A stretch of DNA of 64,000 nucleotides from Isoperla grammatica (Eukaryota; Arthropoda; Insecta; Plecoptera; Perlodidae), in assembly GCA_945910005.1 (NCBI GenBank), contig OX246748.1, positions 17,091,368 to 17,155,367 on the forward strand. The letters are read 5' to 3'. The notes beneath the pieces were generated by a model. That model was not told the DNA's origin. It did not search any database and saw nothing but the letters and a program-made list of their open reading frames with translations. A program made the translations under genes and the position numbers. Positions 48,901 through 61,189 of this stretch are shown one piece after another. The stretch's first letter is position 1; every line of letters begins with the position of its first letter.

Positions 48901-50520
48901 AAAGTATAAGCCAAATCGAAGGGGCAAGCTTTTTCAAAAAATTTCAAAGGGTATAGTCTTAGTTGAATTTCGGAGGGAAATATTATTTTTTTGTTTTGAT
49001 ACTTTAAATAATTTAATCGTATTCTTTGGATCATTTTGAATCGAAATACACCATTAGTTTCTAAATTCATTGATATTTGGTCTTGCAATCACAAAAAGAA
49101 GAATTTGGGGGCAATTTTCGAAGTTACCCCAGGGCCAAAGTATAAACATTAATAATCTTAATTTCGTTTCTTTGTCATAAACTGGTCAAGAGCTTTTATT
49201 TAACAAAGTATCAGCCAAATCGTAGGGGCAAGCTTTTTCAAAAAATTTCAAAGCCATACCACCACCATAAGTTTCTAAATCCATTGATATTTGGTCTTGC
49301 AATGAAAAAAAGAATATTTTGGGGGAAATATTATTTTTAGATTTTGATAATTTTGATAATTTTATCGTAATCTTTGGATTATTTTGAATCGAAATACACC
49401 ATCAGTTCCTAAATCAATTGATATTTGGTCTTGCAATCACAAAAAGAATATTTTGGGGGAAATTTTCGAAATGGCCCTAGGGCCATAGTATAAACATTTA
49501 AAATCTTAATTTCATTTATTTGTCATAAACTGGATAAGAGCTTTCATTTAACAAAGTATAAGCCAAATCGAAGGGGCAAGTTTTTTCAAAAAATTTCAAA
49601 GGGTATAGTCTTAGTTGAATTTCGGAGGGAAATATTATTTTTTTGTTTTGATACTTTAAATAATTTAATCGTATTCTTTGGATCATTTTAAATCGAAATA
49701 CACCATTAGTTTCTAAATTCATTGATATTTGGTCTTGCAATCACAAAAAGAAGAATTTGGGGGCAATTTTTGAAGTTACCCCAGGGCCAAAGTATAAACA
49801 TTTATAATCTTAATTTCATTTCTTTGTCATAAACTGGTCAAGAGCTTTCATTTAACAAAGTATCAGCCAAATCGAAGGGGCAAGCTTTTTTAAAAAATTT
49901 CAAAGGGTATATAGTCTTAGTTGAATTTTGGAGGGAAATATTATTTTAAGATTTTGATACTATTTATAATTTAATCGTTATCTTTGGATCGTTTTGAATC
50001 GAAATACACCATCAGTTTCTAAATCCATTGATATTTGGTCTTGCAATCACAAAAAGGATATTATGGGGGAAATTTTCGAAATGGCCCTAGGGCTATAGTA
50101 TAAACATTTATAATCTTAATTTCATTTATTTGTCATTTACTGGATAAGAGCTTTCATTTAACTTAGTATCAGCCAAATCGATGGGGCAAGCTTTTTCAAA
50201 AATTTTTATAGGGTATATATAGTCTTAGTTGAATTTCGGAGGGAAATATTATTTTGGATTTTAATACATTTTATAATTTAATCGTTATCTTTGGATCATT
50301 TTGAATCGAAATACACCATCAGTTCCTAAATCAATTGATATTTGAGCTTGCAATCACAAAAAGAATATTTTGGGGGAAATTTTCGAAATGGCCCCAGGGC
50401 CAAAGTATAAACATATATAATCTTAATTTCATTGTTTTGTCATAAACTGGATAAGAGCTTTCATTTTAAGAAGTATCAGCAAAATCGAAGGCGCAAGCTT
50501 TTTCGAAAATTTTCAAAGGG
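45970..50520 (+). repeat. Mosaic satellite stretch
   Basis: Ordinary monomers assembled from blocks seen elsewhere. 46270-46660 resembles 12820-13210. 47640-48430 resembles 19300-20100, with part of it repeated 900 bp later (near 48541). 48780-49110 and 49500-49780 are 'gaagttacccc' monomers like those at 28400. It includes one truncated monomer at 49254-49330. Confidence 0.75.
49254..49330 (+). other. Doubly truncated monomer with filler DNA
   Basis: After 'tttcaaag' the linker is replaced by 'ccataccaccaccat', foreign to the satellite, and the monomer resumes at 'aagtttctaaatcc'. Sixty bases later 'gggggaaat' runs straight into 'attatttttag'; the shared GGGAAAT of two different monomer positions marks a microhomology deletion. 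Together about 260 bp is missing relative to two full monomers. Confidence 0.8.
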
Positions 50521-53330
50521 TATAGTCTTAGTTGATTTTCGGAGGGAAATATTATTTTTAGATTTTGATAATTTTGATAATTTTATCGTAATCTTTGGAT
50601 TATTTTGAATCGAAATACACCATCAGTTCCTAAATCAATTGATATTTGGTCTTGCAATCACAAAAAGAATATTTTGGGGGAAATTTTCGAAATGGCCCTA
50701 GGGCCATAGTATAAACATTTAAAATCTTAATTTCATTTATTTGTCATAAACTGGATAAGAGCTTTTATTTAACAAAGTATCAGCCAAATCGAAGGGGCAA
50801 GCTTTTCAAAATTTTCTTTAGGGTATAGGCTTAGTTGAATTTCGGAGGGAAATATTATTTTTGGATTTTGATTAATTTTATAAATTAATCGTATTCTTTG
50901 GATTATTTTGAATTGAAATACACAATCAGTTCCTAAATCAATTGATATTTGGTCTTGCAATCACAAAAAGAATATTTTGGGGGAAATTTTCGAAATGGCC
51001 CCAGGGCCATAGTATAAACATTTATAATCTAAATTTCATTGTTTTGTCATAAACTGGTCAAGAGCTTTCATTTAACAAAGTATCAGCCAAATCGAAGGGG
51101 GCAAGCTTTTTTAAAAAATTTCAAAGGGTCTTAGTTGAATTTCGGAGGGAAATATTATTTTAAGATTTTGATAATTTTTATAATTTTATCGTTATCTTTG
51201 GATCGTTTTGAATCGAAATACACCATCAGTTCCTAAATCAATTGATATTTGGTCTTGCAATCACAAAAAGAATATTTTGGGGGAAATTTTCGAAATGGCC
51301 CTAGGGCTATAGTATAAACATTTATAATCTTAATTTCATTTATTTGTCATTTACTGGATAAGAGCTTTCATTAAACTTAGTATCAGCCAAATCGATGGGG
51401 CAAGCTTTTTCAAAAATTTTTAAAGGGTATATAATATAGTCCTAGTTGAATTTCGGAGGGAAATATTATTTTTGGATTTTGATAAATTTTATAATTTAAT
51501 CGTTATCTTTGGATCATTTTGAATCGAAATACACCATCAGTTCCTAAATCAATTGATATTTGAGCTTGCAATCAAAAAAAGAATATTTTGGGGGAAATTT
51601 TCGAAATGGCCCCAGGGCCAAAGTATAAACATATATAATCTTAATTTCATTGTTTTGTCAAAAACTGGTCAAGAACTTTCTTTTAAGAAGTATCAGAAAA
51701 ATCGAACGGGCAAGCTTTTTCAAAAATTTGTCAAAAATTTGTCAAATTTGTCAATTTGTCTTGGTCGAATTTCGGAGGGAAATATTATTTTTGGATTTTG
51801 ATAAATTTTATAATCTTTTCGTAATCTTTGGATCATTTTGAATCGAAATACATCATCAGTTTTGAAATCCATTGATATTTGGTCTTGCAATCACAAACAG
51901 AATATTTTGGGGGAAATTTTCGAAATTGCCCCAGGGCCAAAGTATAAACAATTATAACCTTAATTTCATTTATTTGTCCTTAACTGGATAAGAGCTTTCA
52001 TTTAACAAAGTATCAGCCAAATCGAAGGGGCAAGCTTTTTCAAAAAATTTCAAAGGGTCTTGTTGAATTTCGGAGGGAAATATTATTTTTAGATTTTGAT
52101 AATTTTGATGAATATATCGTGATCTTTCGATTATTTTGAATCGAAATACACCATCAGTTCCTAAATCAATTGATATTCGGTCTTGCAATCACAAAAAGAA
52201 TATTGTGGGGGAAATTTTCGAAATGGCCCCAGGGCCAAAGTATAAACATATATAATCTTAATTTCATTGTTTTGTCATAAACTGGATAAGAGCTTTCATT
52301 TTAAGAAGTATCAGCAAAATCGAAGGCGCAAGCTTTTTCGAAAATTTTCTTAGTTGATTTTCGGAGGGAAATATTATTTTTAGATTTTGATAATTTTGAT
52401 AATTTTATCGTAATCTTTGGATTATTTTGAATCGAAATACTTCATCAGTTCCTAAATCAATTGATATTTGGTCTTGCAATCACAAAAAGAATATTTTGGG
52501 GGAAATTTTCGAAATGGCCCTAGGGCCATAGTATAAACATTTAAAATCTTAATTTCATTTATTTGTCATAAACTGGATAAGAGCTTTTATTTAACAAAGT
52601 ATCAGCCAAATCGAAGGGGCAAGCTTGTCAAAATTTTCTTAAGGGTATAGGCTTAGTTGAATTTCGGAGGGAAATATTATTTTTGGATTTTGATTAATTT
52701 TATAAATTAATCGTATTCTTTGGATTATTTTGAATCGAAATACACAATCAGTTCCTAAATCAATTGATATTTGGTCTTGCAATCACAAAAAGAATATTTT
52801 GGGGGAAATTTTCGAAATGGCCCCAGGGCCATAGTATAAACATTTATAATCTAAATTTCATTGTTTTGTCATAAACTGGTCAAGAGCTTTCATTTAACAA
52901 AGTATCAGCCAAATCGAAGGGGGCAAGCTTTTTTAAAAAATTTCAAAGGGTCTTAGTTGAATTTCGGAGGGAAATATTATTTTAAGATTTTGATAATTTT
53001 TATAATTTTATCGTTATCTTTGGATCGTTTTGAATCGAAATACACCATCAGTTCCTAAATCAATTGATATTTGGTCTTGCAATCACAAAAAGAATATTTT
53101 GGGGGAAATTTTCGAAATGGCCCTAGGGCTATAGTATAAACATTTATAATCTTAATTTCATTTATTTGTCATTTACTGGATAAGAGCTTTCATTAAACTT
53201 AGTATCAGCCAAATCGATGGGGCAAGCTTTTTCAAAAATTTTTAAAGGGTATAGTCTTAGTTGAATTTCGGAGGAAAATATTATTTTTGGATTTTGATAA
53301 ATTTTATAATTTAATCGTTATCTTTGGATC
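50521..53330 (+). repeat. 6-monomer (1.83 kb) duplicated block
   Basis: 50521-51500 recurs at about 52350-53320 (offset about 1825 bp). Shared markers are 'tttaaaatcttaatttc' (near 50717 and 52540), the short 'caaaattttctt' linker followed by 'gggtataggctt', and 'gaagggggcaagc' with five Gs (near 51095 and 52916). A related copy lies just after the 57.65-kb insertion (58230-58700). Confidence 0.7.
51721..51760 (+). repeat. TTTGTCAAA-type linker expansion
   Basis: The monomer linker is replaced by four 'tttgtcaa'-like units of shrinking spacing. The same form occurs at 55803-55841 and 58944-58983, each in a monomer with 'caagaactttcttttaagaag', so these three monomers share a recent common source. 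Confidence 0.8.
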
Positions 53331-53654
53331 ATTTTGAATCGAAATACTTTATCAGTTCCTAAATCAATTGATATTTGAGCTTGCAATCACAAAAATAATA
53401 TTTTGGGGGAAATTTTCGAAATGGCCCCAGGGCCATTGTATAAACATTTATAATCTTAATTTCATTGTTTTGTCATAAACTGGATAAGAGCTTTCATTTT
53501 TAGAAGTATCAGCAAAATCGAAGGGGCAAGCTATTTTCGAAAATTTTCAAAGGGTATATATAGTCTTAGTCGAATTTCGGAGGGAAATATCATTTTAGGA
53601 TTTTGATAAATTTTATAATCTTATCGTAATCTTTGGATCATTTTGAATCGAAAT

Positions 53655-56600
53655 ACACCATCAGTTTTATAAATTCATTGATATTTGGTCTTGCAATCAC
53701 AAAAAAAAGAATTTGGGGGCAATTTTCGAAGTGACCCCAGGGCCAAAGTATAAACATTAATAATCTAAATTTCATTTATTTGTCATTAAGAGCTTTCATT
53801 TAACAAAGTATCAGCCAAATCGAAGGGGCAAGCTTTTTCGAAAATTTTTAAAGGGTATAGTCTAAGTCGAATCTCGGAGGGAAATATTATTTTTTGATTT
53901 TGATAAATTTAATAATCTTTTCGTAATCTTTGGATCATTTTGAATCGAAATACATCATCAGTTTCTAAATCCATTGATATTTGGTCTTGTAATCACAAAA
54001 AGAATATTTTGGGGGAAATTTTCAAAATTGCCCCAGGGCCAAAGTATAAACATTTATAATCTTAATTTTATTGTTTTGTCATAAACTGGATAAGAGCTTT
54101 CATTTTAAGAAGTATCAGCAAAATCGAAGGGGCAAGCTTTTTCGAAAATTTTCAAAGGATTTTTCGGAGGGAAATATTATTTTTAGATTTTGATACTTTT
54201 GATAATTTTATAGTAATCTTTGGATTATTTTGAATCGAAATACATCATCAGTTCCTAAATCAATTGATATTTGGTCTTGCAATCACAAAAAGAATATTTT
54301 TGGGGAACTTTTCGAAATGGCCCTAGGGCCATAGTATAAACATTTATAATCTTAATTTCATTTATTTGTCATTAACTGGATTAGAGCTTTTATTTAACGA
54401 AGTATCAGCCAAATCGAAGGGGCAAGCTTTTCAAAAAATTTCAAAGGTTATAGTCTTAGTTGAATTTCGGAGGGAAATATTATTTTTGGATTTTGATAAT
54501 TTTTTAATTTATTTGTATTCTTTGGATCATTTTGAATCGAAATACACCATCAGTTCCGAAATCAATTGATATTTGGTCTTGCAATCACAAAAAGAATATT
54601 TGGGGGGAAATTTTCGAAATGGCCCCAGGGCCATAGAATAAACATTTATAATCTAAATTTCATTGTTTCGTCATTAACTGGTCAAGAGCTTTCATTTTTA
54701 GAGGTATCAGAAAAATCGAAGGGGCAAGCTTTTTCGAAAATTTTCAAGACGAATTTCGGAGGGAAAGATATTTTTGGATTTTGATAAATTTTATAATTTA
54801 ATCGTATTCTTTGGATCATTTTGAATCGAAATACACCATCAGTTCCTAAATCAATTGTTATTTGGTTATGCAATCACAAAAAGAATATTTTGGGGGAAAT
54901 TTTCGAAATGGCCCCAGGGCCATAGTATAAACATTTATAATCTTAATTTCATTTATTTGTCATTAACTTGATTAAAGCTTTTTTTTAACGAAGTATCAGC
55001 CAAATCGAGGGGGCAAGCTTTTTCGAAAATTTTCAAAGGGTATAGTCTTAGTCGAATCTCGGAGGGAAATATTATTTTTTGATTTTGATATATTTAATAA
55101 TCTTTTCGTAATCTTTGGATCATTTTGAATCGAAATACATCATCAGTTTCTAAATCCATTGATATTTGGTCTTGCAATCAAAAAAGAATATTTTGGGGGA
55201 AATTTTTAAAATTGCCCCAGGGCCAAAGTATAAACATTTATAATCTAAATTTTACTGTTTTGCCATAAACTGGATAAGAGCTTTCATTTTAAGAAGTATC
55301 AGCAAAATCGAAGGGGCAAGCTTTTTCGAAAATTTTTAAAGGGTATATATAGTCTTAGTTGATTTTCGGAGGGAAATATTATTTTTAGATTTTGATAATT
55401 TTGATAATTTTATCGTAATCTTTGGATAATTTTGAATCGAAATACACAATCAGTTCCTAAATCAATTGATATTTGGTCTTGCAATCACAAACAGAATATT
55501 TTGGGGGAAATTTTCGAAATTGCCCCAGGGCCAAAGTATAAACAATTATAATCTTAATTTCATTTATTTTTCCATAAACTGGATAAGAGCTTTCATTTAA
55601 CGAAGTATCAGCCAAATCGAAGGGGCAAGCTTTTTCAAATTTCTTGGTTGAATTTCGGAGGGAAATATTATTTTCGGATTTTGAAAATTTTTTAATTTAA
55701 TTGTATTCTTTGGATCATTTTGAATCGAAATACACCATCAGTTCATAAGTCAAGAACTTTCTTTTAAGAAGTATCAGAAAAATCGAAGGGGCAAGCTTTT
55801 TCGAAAATTTGTCAAAAATTTGTCAAATTTGTCAATTTGTCTTAGTCGAATTTCGGAAGGAAATATTATTTTTGGATTTTGATAAATTTTATAATCTTTT
55901 TGTTATCTTTGGATCATTTTGAATCGAAATACATCATCAGTTTCTAAATCCATTGATATTTGGTCTTGCAATCACAAAAAGAATATTTTGGGGGAAATTT
56001 TCGAAATTGCCCCAGGGCCAAAGAATGAACATTTATAATCTTAATTTTATTTATTTGTCATAAACTGGATAAGAGCTTTCATTTAACAAAGTATCAGCCA
56101 AATCGAAGGGGCAAGCGTTTTCAAAAAATTTCAAAGGGTCTTAGTTGAATTTCAGAGGAAAATATTATTTTAAGATTTTGATAATTTTTTTAATTTTATC
56201 GTTATCTTTGGATCATTTTGAATCGAAATACACCATTAGTGCCTAAATCAATTGATATTTGATCTTGCAATCACAAAATGGATATTTTTGGGGAAATTTT
56301 CGAAATGGCCCCAGTGCCAAAGTATAAACATTTATAATCTTAATTTCATTGTTTGGCATAAACTGGTCAAGAGCTTTCATTTTAAGAAGTATCAGCAAAG
56401 TCGAAAGGGCAAGCTTTTTCAAAAAATCTCAAAGGGTATAGTCTTAGTTGAATTTCGGAAGGAAATATTATTTTTTGGTTTTGATACTTTAAATAATTAA
56501 ATCGTGGTCTTTGGATCATTTTGAAAATACACCATCAGTTTCTAATTTCATTGATATTTGGTCTTGCAATCACAAAAAGAAGAATTTGGGTGCAATTTTC

Positions 56601-57100
56601 GAAGTGACCCCAGGGCCATAGTATAAACATTTATAATCTTAATTTCATTTATTTGTCATAAACTGGATAAGAGCTTTCATTTAACAAAGTATCAGCTAAA
56701 TCGAAAGGCAAACTTTTTCAAAAAATTTCAAAGGGTATAGTCTTAGTTGAATTTCGGAGGAAAAAATTATTTTTAAATTTTGATAATTTTTATAATTTTA
56801 TTTTTATCTTTGGATCATTTTGAATCGAAATATACCATCAGTTCCTAAATCAATTGATATTTGGTCTTTGCAATCACAAAAAGAATATTTTGGGGGAAAT
56901 TTTCGAAATGGCCCTAGGGCTATAGTATAAACATTTATCATCTTAATTTCATTTATTTGTCATTGACTGGATAAGAGCTTTCATTTAACTAAGTATCAGC
57001 CAAATCGATGGGGCAAGCTTTTTCAAAATTTTCTTAAGGGTCTTAGTTGAATTTCGGAGGGAAATATTATTTTTGGATTTTGATTAATTTTATAAATTAA
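53655..57100 (+). repeat. Dispersed satellite block, left copy (3.4 kb)
   Basis: This ordered set of monomers recurs at 61190-64000. Markers: 'cagttttataaattc' (53661), 'tgtcattaagagc' with 8 bases missing (53783), 'ttttagaggtatcag' (54695), 'tttaaaattgcccc' (55205), 'ttcaaatttcttggttg' (55635) and 'ggtctttgcaatc' (56865). It contains a truncated monomer at about 55741-55750, where 'cagttc' joins 'ataagtcaagaac' with loss of about 140 bp. Confidence 0.75.
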
Positions 57101-57651
57101 TCGTATTCTTTGGATTCTTTTGAATCGAAATACACAATCAGTACCTAAATCAATTGATATTTGGTCTTGGAATCACAAAAAGAATATTTTGGGGGAAATT
57201 TTCGAAATGGCCCCAGGGCCATAGTATAAACATTTTTTATCTAAATTTCATTGTTTTGTCATGAACTGGTCAAGAGCTTTCATTTAACAAAGTATCAGCC
57301 AAATCGAAGGGGGCAAGCTTTTTTAAAAAATTTCAAAGTGTATAGTCTTAGTTGAATTTCGGAGGGAAATATTATTTTAAGATTTTGATAATTTTTATAA
57401 TTTTATCGTTATCTTTGGATCGTTTTGAATCGAAATACACCATCAGTTCCTAAATCAATTGATATTTGGTCTTGCAATCACAAAAAGGATATTTTGGGGG
57501 AAATTTTCGAAATGGCCCTAGGGCTATAGTATAAACATTTATAATCTTAATTTCATTTATTTGTCATTTACTGGATAAGAGCTTTCATTTAACTTAGTAT
57601 CAGCCAAATCGATGGGGCAAGCTTTTTCAAAATTTTTTAAAGGGTTTATAT

Positions 57652-58086
57652 TAGGGCTGCCCAACGATATCGATAATTCGATACAATATCGATAATAGAT
57701 AAATAATTCGATATCGATATAGAATTAATAGATCGTACATATCGCGATATCGAACTTGTGCCTAATAAGCTAATTTATACAAAAAACCGATTACGTATCA
57801 CGTCACGCCAACCACACCATCGCTGTTTTGTGTGGATATTTTACAATTTGAATAGTACAACAAACAAATTGACACACATTGTAAGACATTTCAAAGCTAA
57901 AATATTACTTTACGTAACATTGTTTAAAGAATTACCTCTAGCTGGCCTGTAAATCCTAAAAACAGACGAGAAAAGTTTTGATGTGGCAATATCGCCGATA
58001 TCGATACGTCACTTGAAAACTTCGATATCGCGACGCGATATCGATATTCCTTCCCGCGATATCGATATGATTTTTTTTATCGTTTT
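57652..58086. mobile_element. ATCGAT-rich insertion, possibly a hAT-like non-autonomous element
   Basis: About 435 bp with no similarity to the satellite. It starts TAGGGCTGCCCAAC, which resembles termini of some hAT-type DNA transposons. Both flanks are packed with CGATATCG and ATATCGATAT motifs (57666-57755 and 57990-58071), like subterminal transposase-binding repeats, around a central stretch without them (57760-57985). The right end shows no inverted copy of TAGGGCTGCC and I find no 8-bp target duplication. About 25 bp of satellite linker ('atagtcttag' through 'cggaggg') is missing at the site. It may therefore be a truncated element or an insertion by repair. A 64-codon ORF at 57758-57952 looks incidental. 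Confidence 0.55.
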
Positions 58087-61000
58087 AAATATTATTTTGG
58101 ATTTTGATAAATTTTATAATTTAATCGTTATCTTTGGATCATTTTGAATCGAAATACACCATCAGTTCCTAAATCAATTGATATTTGAGCTTGCAATCAC
58201 AAAAAGAATATTTTGGGGGAAATTTTCGAAATGGCCCTAGGGCCATAGTATAAACATTTAAAATCTTAATTTCATTTATTTGTCATAAACTGGATAAGAG
58301 CTTTTATTTAACAAAGTATCAGCCAAATCGAAGGGGCAAGCTTTTCAAAATTTTCTTAAGGGTATAGTCTTAGTTGAATTTCGGAGGGAAATATTATTTT
58401 TGGTCCAATCCAATTAATCGTATTCTTTGGATTATTTTGAATCGAAATACACAATCAGTTCCTAAATCAATTGATATATGGTCTTGCAATCACAAAAAGA
58501 ATATTTTGGGGGAAATTTTCGAAATGGCCCCAGGGCCATAGTATAAACATTTATAATCTAAATTTCATTGTTTTGTCATAAACTGGTCAAGAGCTTTCAT
58601 TTAACAAAGTATCAGCCAAATCGAAGGGGGCAAGCTTTTTTAAAAAATTTCAAAGGGTATAGTCTTAGTTGAATTTCGGAGGGAAATATTATTTTTGGAT
58701 TTTGATAAATTTTATAATTTAATCGTTATCTTTGGATCATTTTGAATCGATTTACACCATCAGTTCCTAAATCAATTGATATTTGAGCTTGCAATCAAAA
58801 AAAGAATATTTTGGGGGAAATTTTCGAAATGGCCCCAGGGCCAAAGTATAAACATATATAATCTTAATTTCATTGTTTTGTCAAACACTGGTCAAGAACT
58901 TTCTTTTAAGAAGTATCAGAAAAATCGAACGGGCAAGCTTTTTCAAAAATTTGTCAAAAATTTGTCAAATTTGTCAATTTGTCTTGGTCGAATTTCGGAG
59001 GGAAATATTATTTTTGGATTTTGATAAATTTTATAATCTTTTCGTAATCTTTGGATCATTTTGAATCGAAATACATCATCAGTTTCTAAATCCATTGATA
59101 TTTGGTCTTGCAATCACAAACAGAATATTTTGGGGGAAATTTTCGAAATTGCCCCAGGGCCAAAGTATAAACAATTATAATCTTAATTTCATTTATTTGT
59201 CCTTAACTGGATAAGAGCTTTCATTTAACAAAGTATCAGCCAAATCGAAGGGGCAAGCTTTTTCAAAAAATTTCAAAGGGTCTTAGTTGAATTTCGGAGG
59301 GAAATATTATTTTTAGATTTTGATAATTTTGATAAATAAATCGTAATCTTTGGATTATTTTGAATCGAAATACACCATCAGTTCCTAAATCAATTGATAT
59401 TCGGTCTTGCAATCACAAAAACAATATTTTGGGGGAAATTTTCGAAATAACCCTAGGGCTATAGTATAAACATTTATAATCTTAATTTCATTTATTTGTC
59501 ATTTACTGGATAAGAGCTTTCATTTAACTTAGTATCAGCCAAATCGATGGGGCAAGCTTTTTCAAAAATTTTTAAAGGGTATAGTCTTAGTTGAATTTCG
59601 GAGGGAAATATTATTTTTGGATTTTGATAAATTTTATAATTTAATCGTATTCTTTGGATCATTTTGAATCGAAATACACCATCAGTTCCTTTATCATCTG
59701 ATATTTGGTCTTGCAATCACAACAAGAATATTTTTGGGGAAATTTTCGAAATGGCCCCAAAGCCATAGTAGTAACATTTATAATCTAAATTTCATTGTTT
59801 TGTCATAAACTGGATAAGAGCTTTTATTTTAAGAAGTATCAGCAAAATCGAAGGGGCAAGCTTTTTCAAAAAATTTCAAAGGGTCTTAGTCTTAGTTGAA
59901 TTTCGAAGGGAAATATTATTTTAGGATTTTGATAAATTTTATAATCTTATCGTAATCTTTGGATCATTTTGAATCGAAATACACCATCAGTTCCTAAATC
60001 AATTGATATTTGGTCTTGCAATCACAAAAAGAATATTTTGGGGGAAATTTTTGAAATGGCCCCAGGGCCATTGTATAAACATTTATAATCTTAATTTCAT
60101 TGTTTTGTCATAAACTAGATAAGAGCTTTCATTTAACAAAGTATCAGCCAAATCGAAGTGGCAAGCTTTTTCAAAAAATTTCAAAGGGTATAGTCTTAGT
60201 TGAATTTCGGATGGAAATATTATGTTTTGGTTTTGATACTTAAAATAATTTAATCGTATTCTTTGGATCATTTTGAATCGAAATACACCATCAGTTTTAT
60301 AAATTCATTGATATTTGGTCTTGCTATCACAAAAAAAAGAATTTGGGGGCAATTTTCGAAGTGACCCCAGGGCCAAAGTATAAACATTAATAATCTTAAT
60401 TTCATTTATTTGTCATTAAGAGCTTCCATTTAACAAAATATCAGCCAAATCGAAGGGGCAAGCTTTTTCGAAAATTTTTAAAGGGTATAGTCTAAGTCGA
60501 ATCTCGGGGGGAAATATTATTTTTTGATTTTGATAAATTTAATAATCTTTTCGTAATCTTTGGATCATTTTGAATCGAAATACACCATCAGTTTCTAAAT
60601 GCATTGATATTTGGTCTTGCAATGAAAAAAAGAATATTTTGGGGGAAATTTTCGAAATGGCCCTAGGGCTATAGTATAAACATTTATAATCTTAATTTCA
60701 TTTATTTGTCATTTACTGGATAAGAGCTTTCATTTAACTTAGTATCAGCCAAATCGATGGGGCAAGTTTTTTCAAAAATTTTTAAAGGGTCTTAGTTGAA
60801 TTTCGGAGGGAAATATTATTTTTGGATTTTGATAAATTTTATGATTTAATCGTATTCTTTGGATCATTTTGAATCGAAATATACCATCAGTTCCTAAATC
60901 AATTGATATTTGGTCTTGCAATCACAAAAAGAATATTTTGGGGGAAATTTTTGAAATGGCCCCAGGGCCATTGTATAAACATTTATAATCTTAATTTCAT

Positions 61001-61189
61001 TGTTTTGTCATAAACTAGATAAGAGCTTTCATTTAACAAAGTATCAGCCAAATCGAAGTGGCAAGCTTTTTCAAAAAATTTCAAAGGGTATATAGTCTTA
61101 GTTGAATTTCGGATGGAAATATTATGTTTTGGTTTTGATACTTAAAATAATTTAATCGTATTCTTTGGATCATTTTGAATCGAAATACA

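Larger units (their letters stand above)
19094..57645 (+). repeat. ~304-bp satellite array, middle segment
   Basis: About 127 monomers of the same satellite as the left segment, same strand, no gene. Higher-order structure is strongest here and is listed separately (20531-23580, 25385-26470, 26470-45970, 50521-53330, 53655-57100). Stretches between those blocks are ordinary monomers of the same subtypes. I see no promoter, RNA gene or foreign DNA in this segment. Confidence 0.96.

Noticed and set aside
57758..57952. 64-codon ORF in the ATCGAT-rich insertion as a gene
   Set aside because: Short, no recognisable domain, no context, and length is unremarkable for AT-rich DNA.
57666..58071. ATCGAT motifs as a replication origin or DREF-like promoter cluster
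   Set aside because: The motifs extend as mixed CGATATCG/ATATCGATAT runs at both sides of a foreign insert, with no gene nearby; subterminal transposon repeats explain them better.
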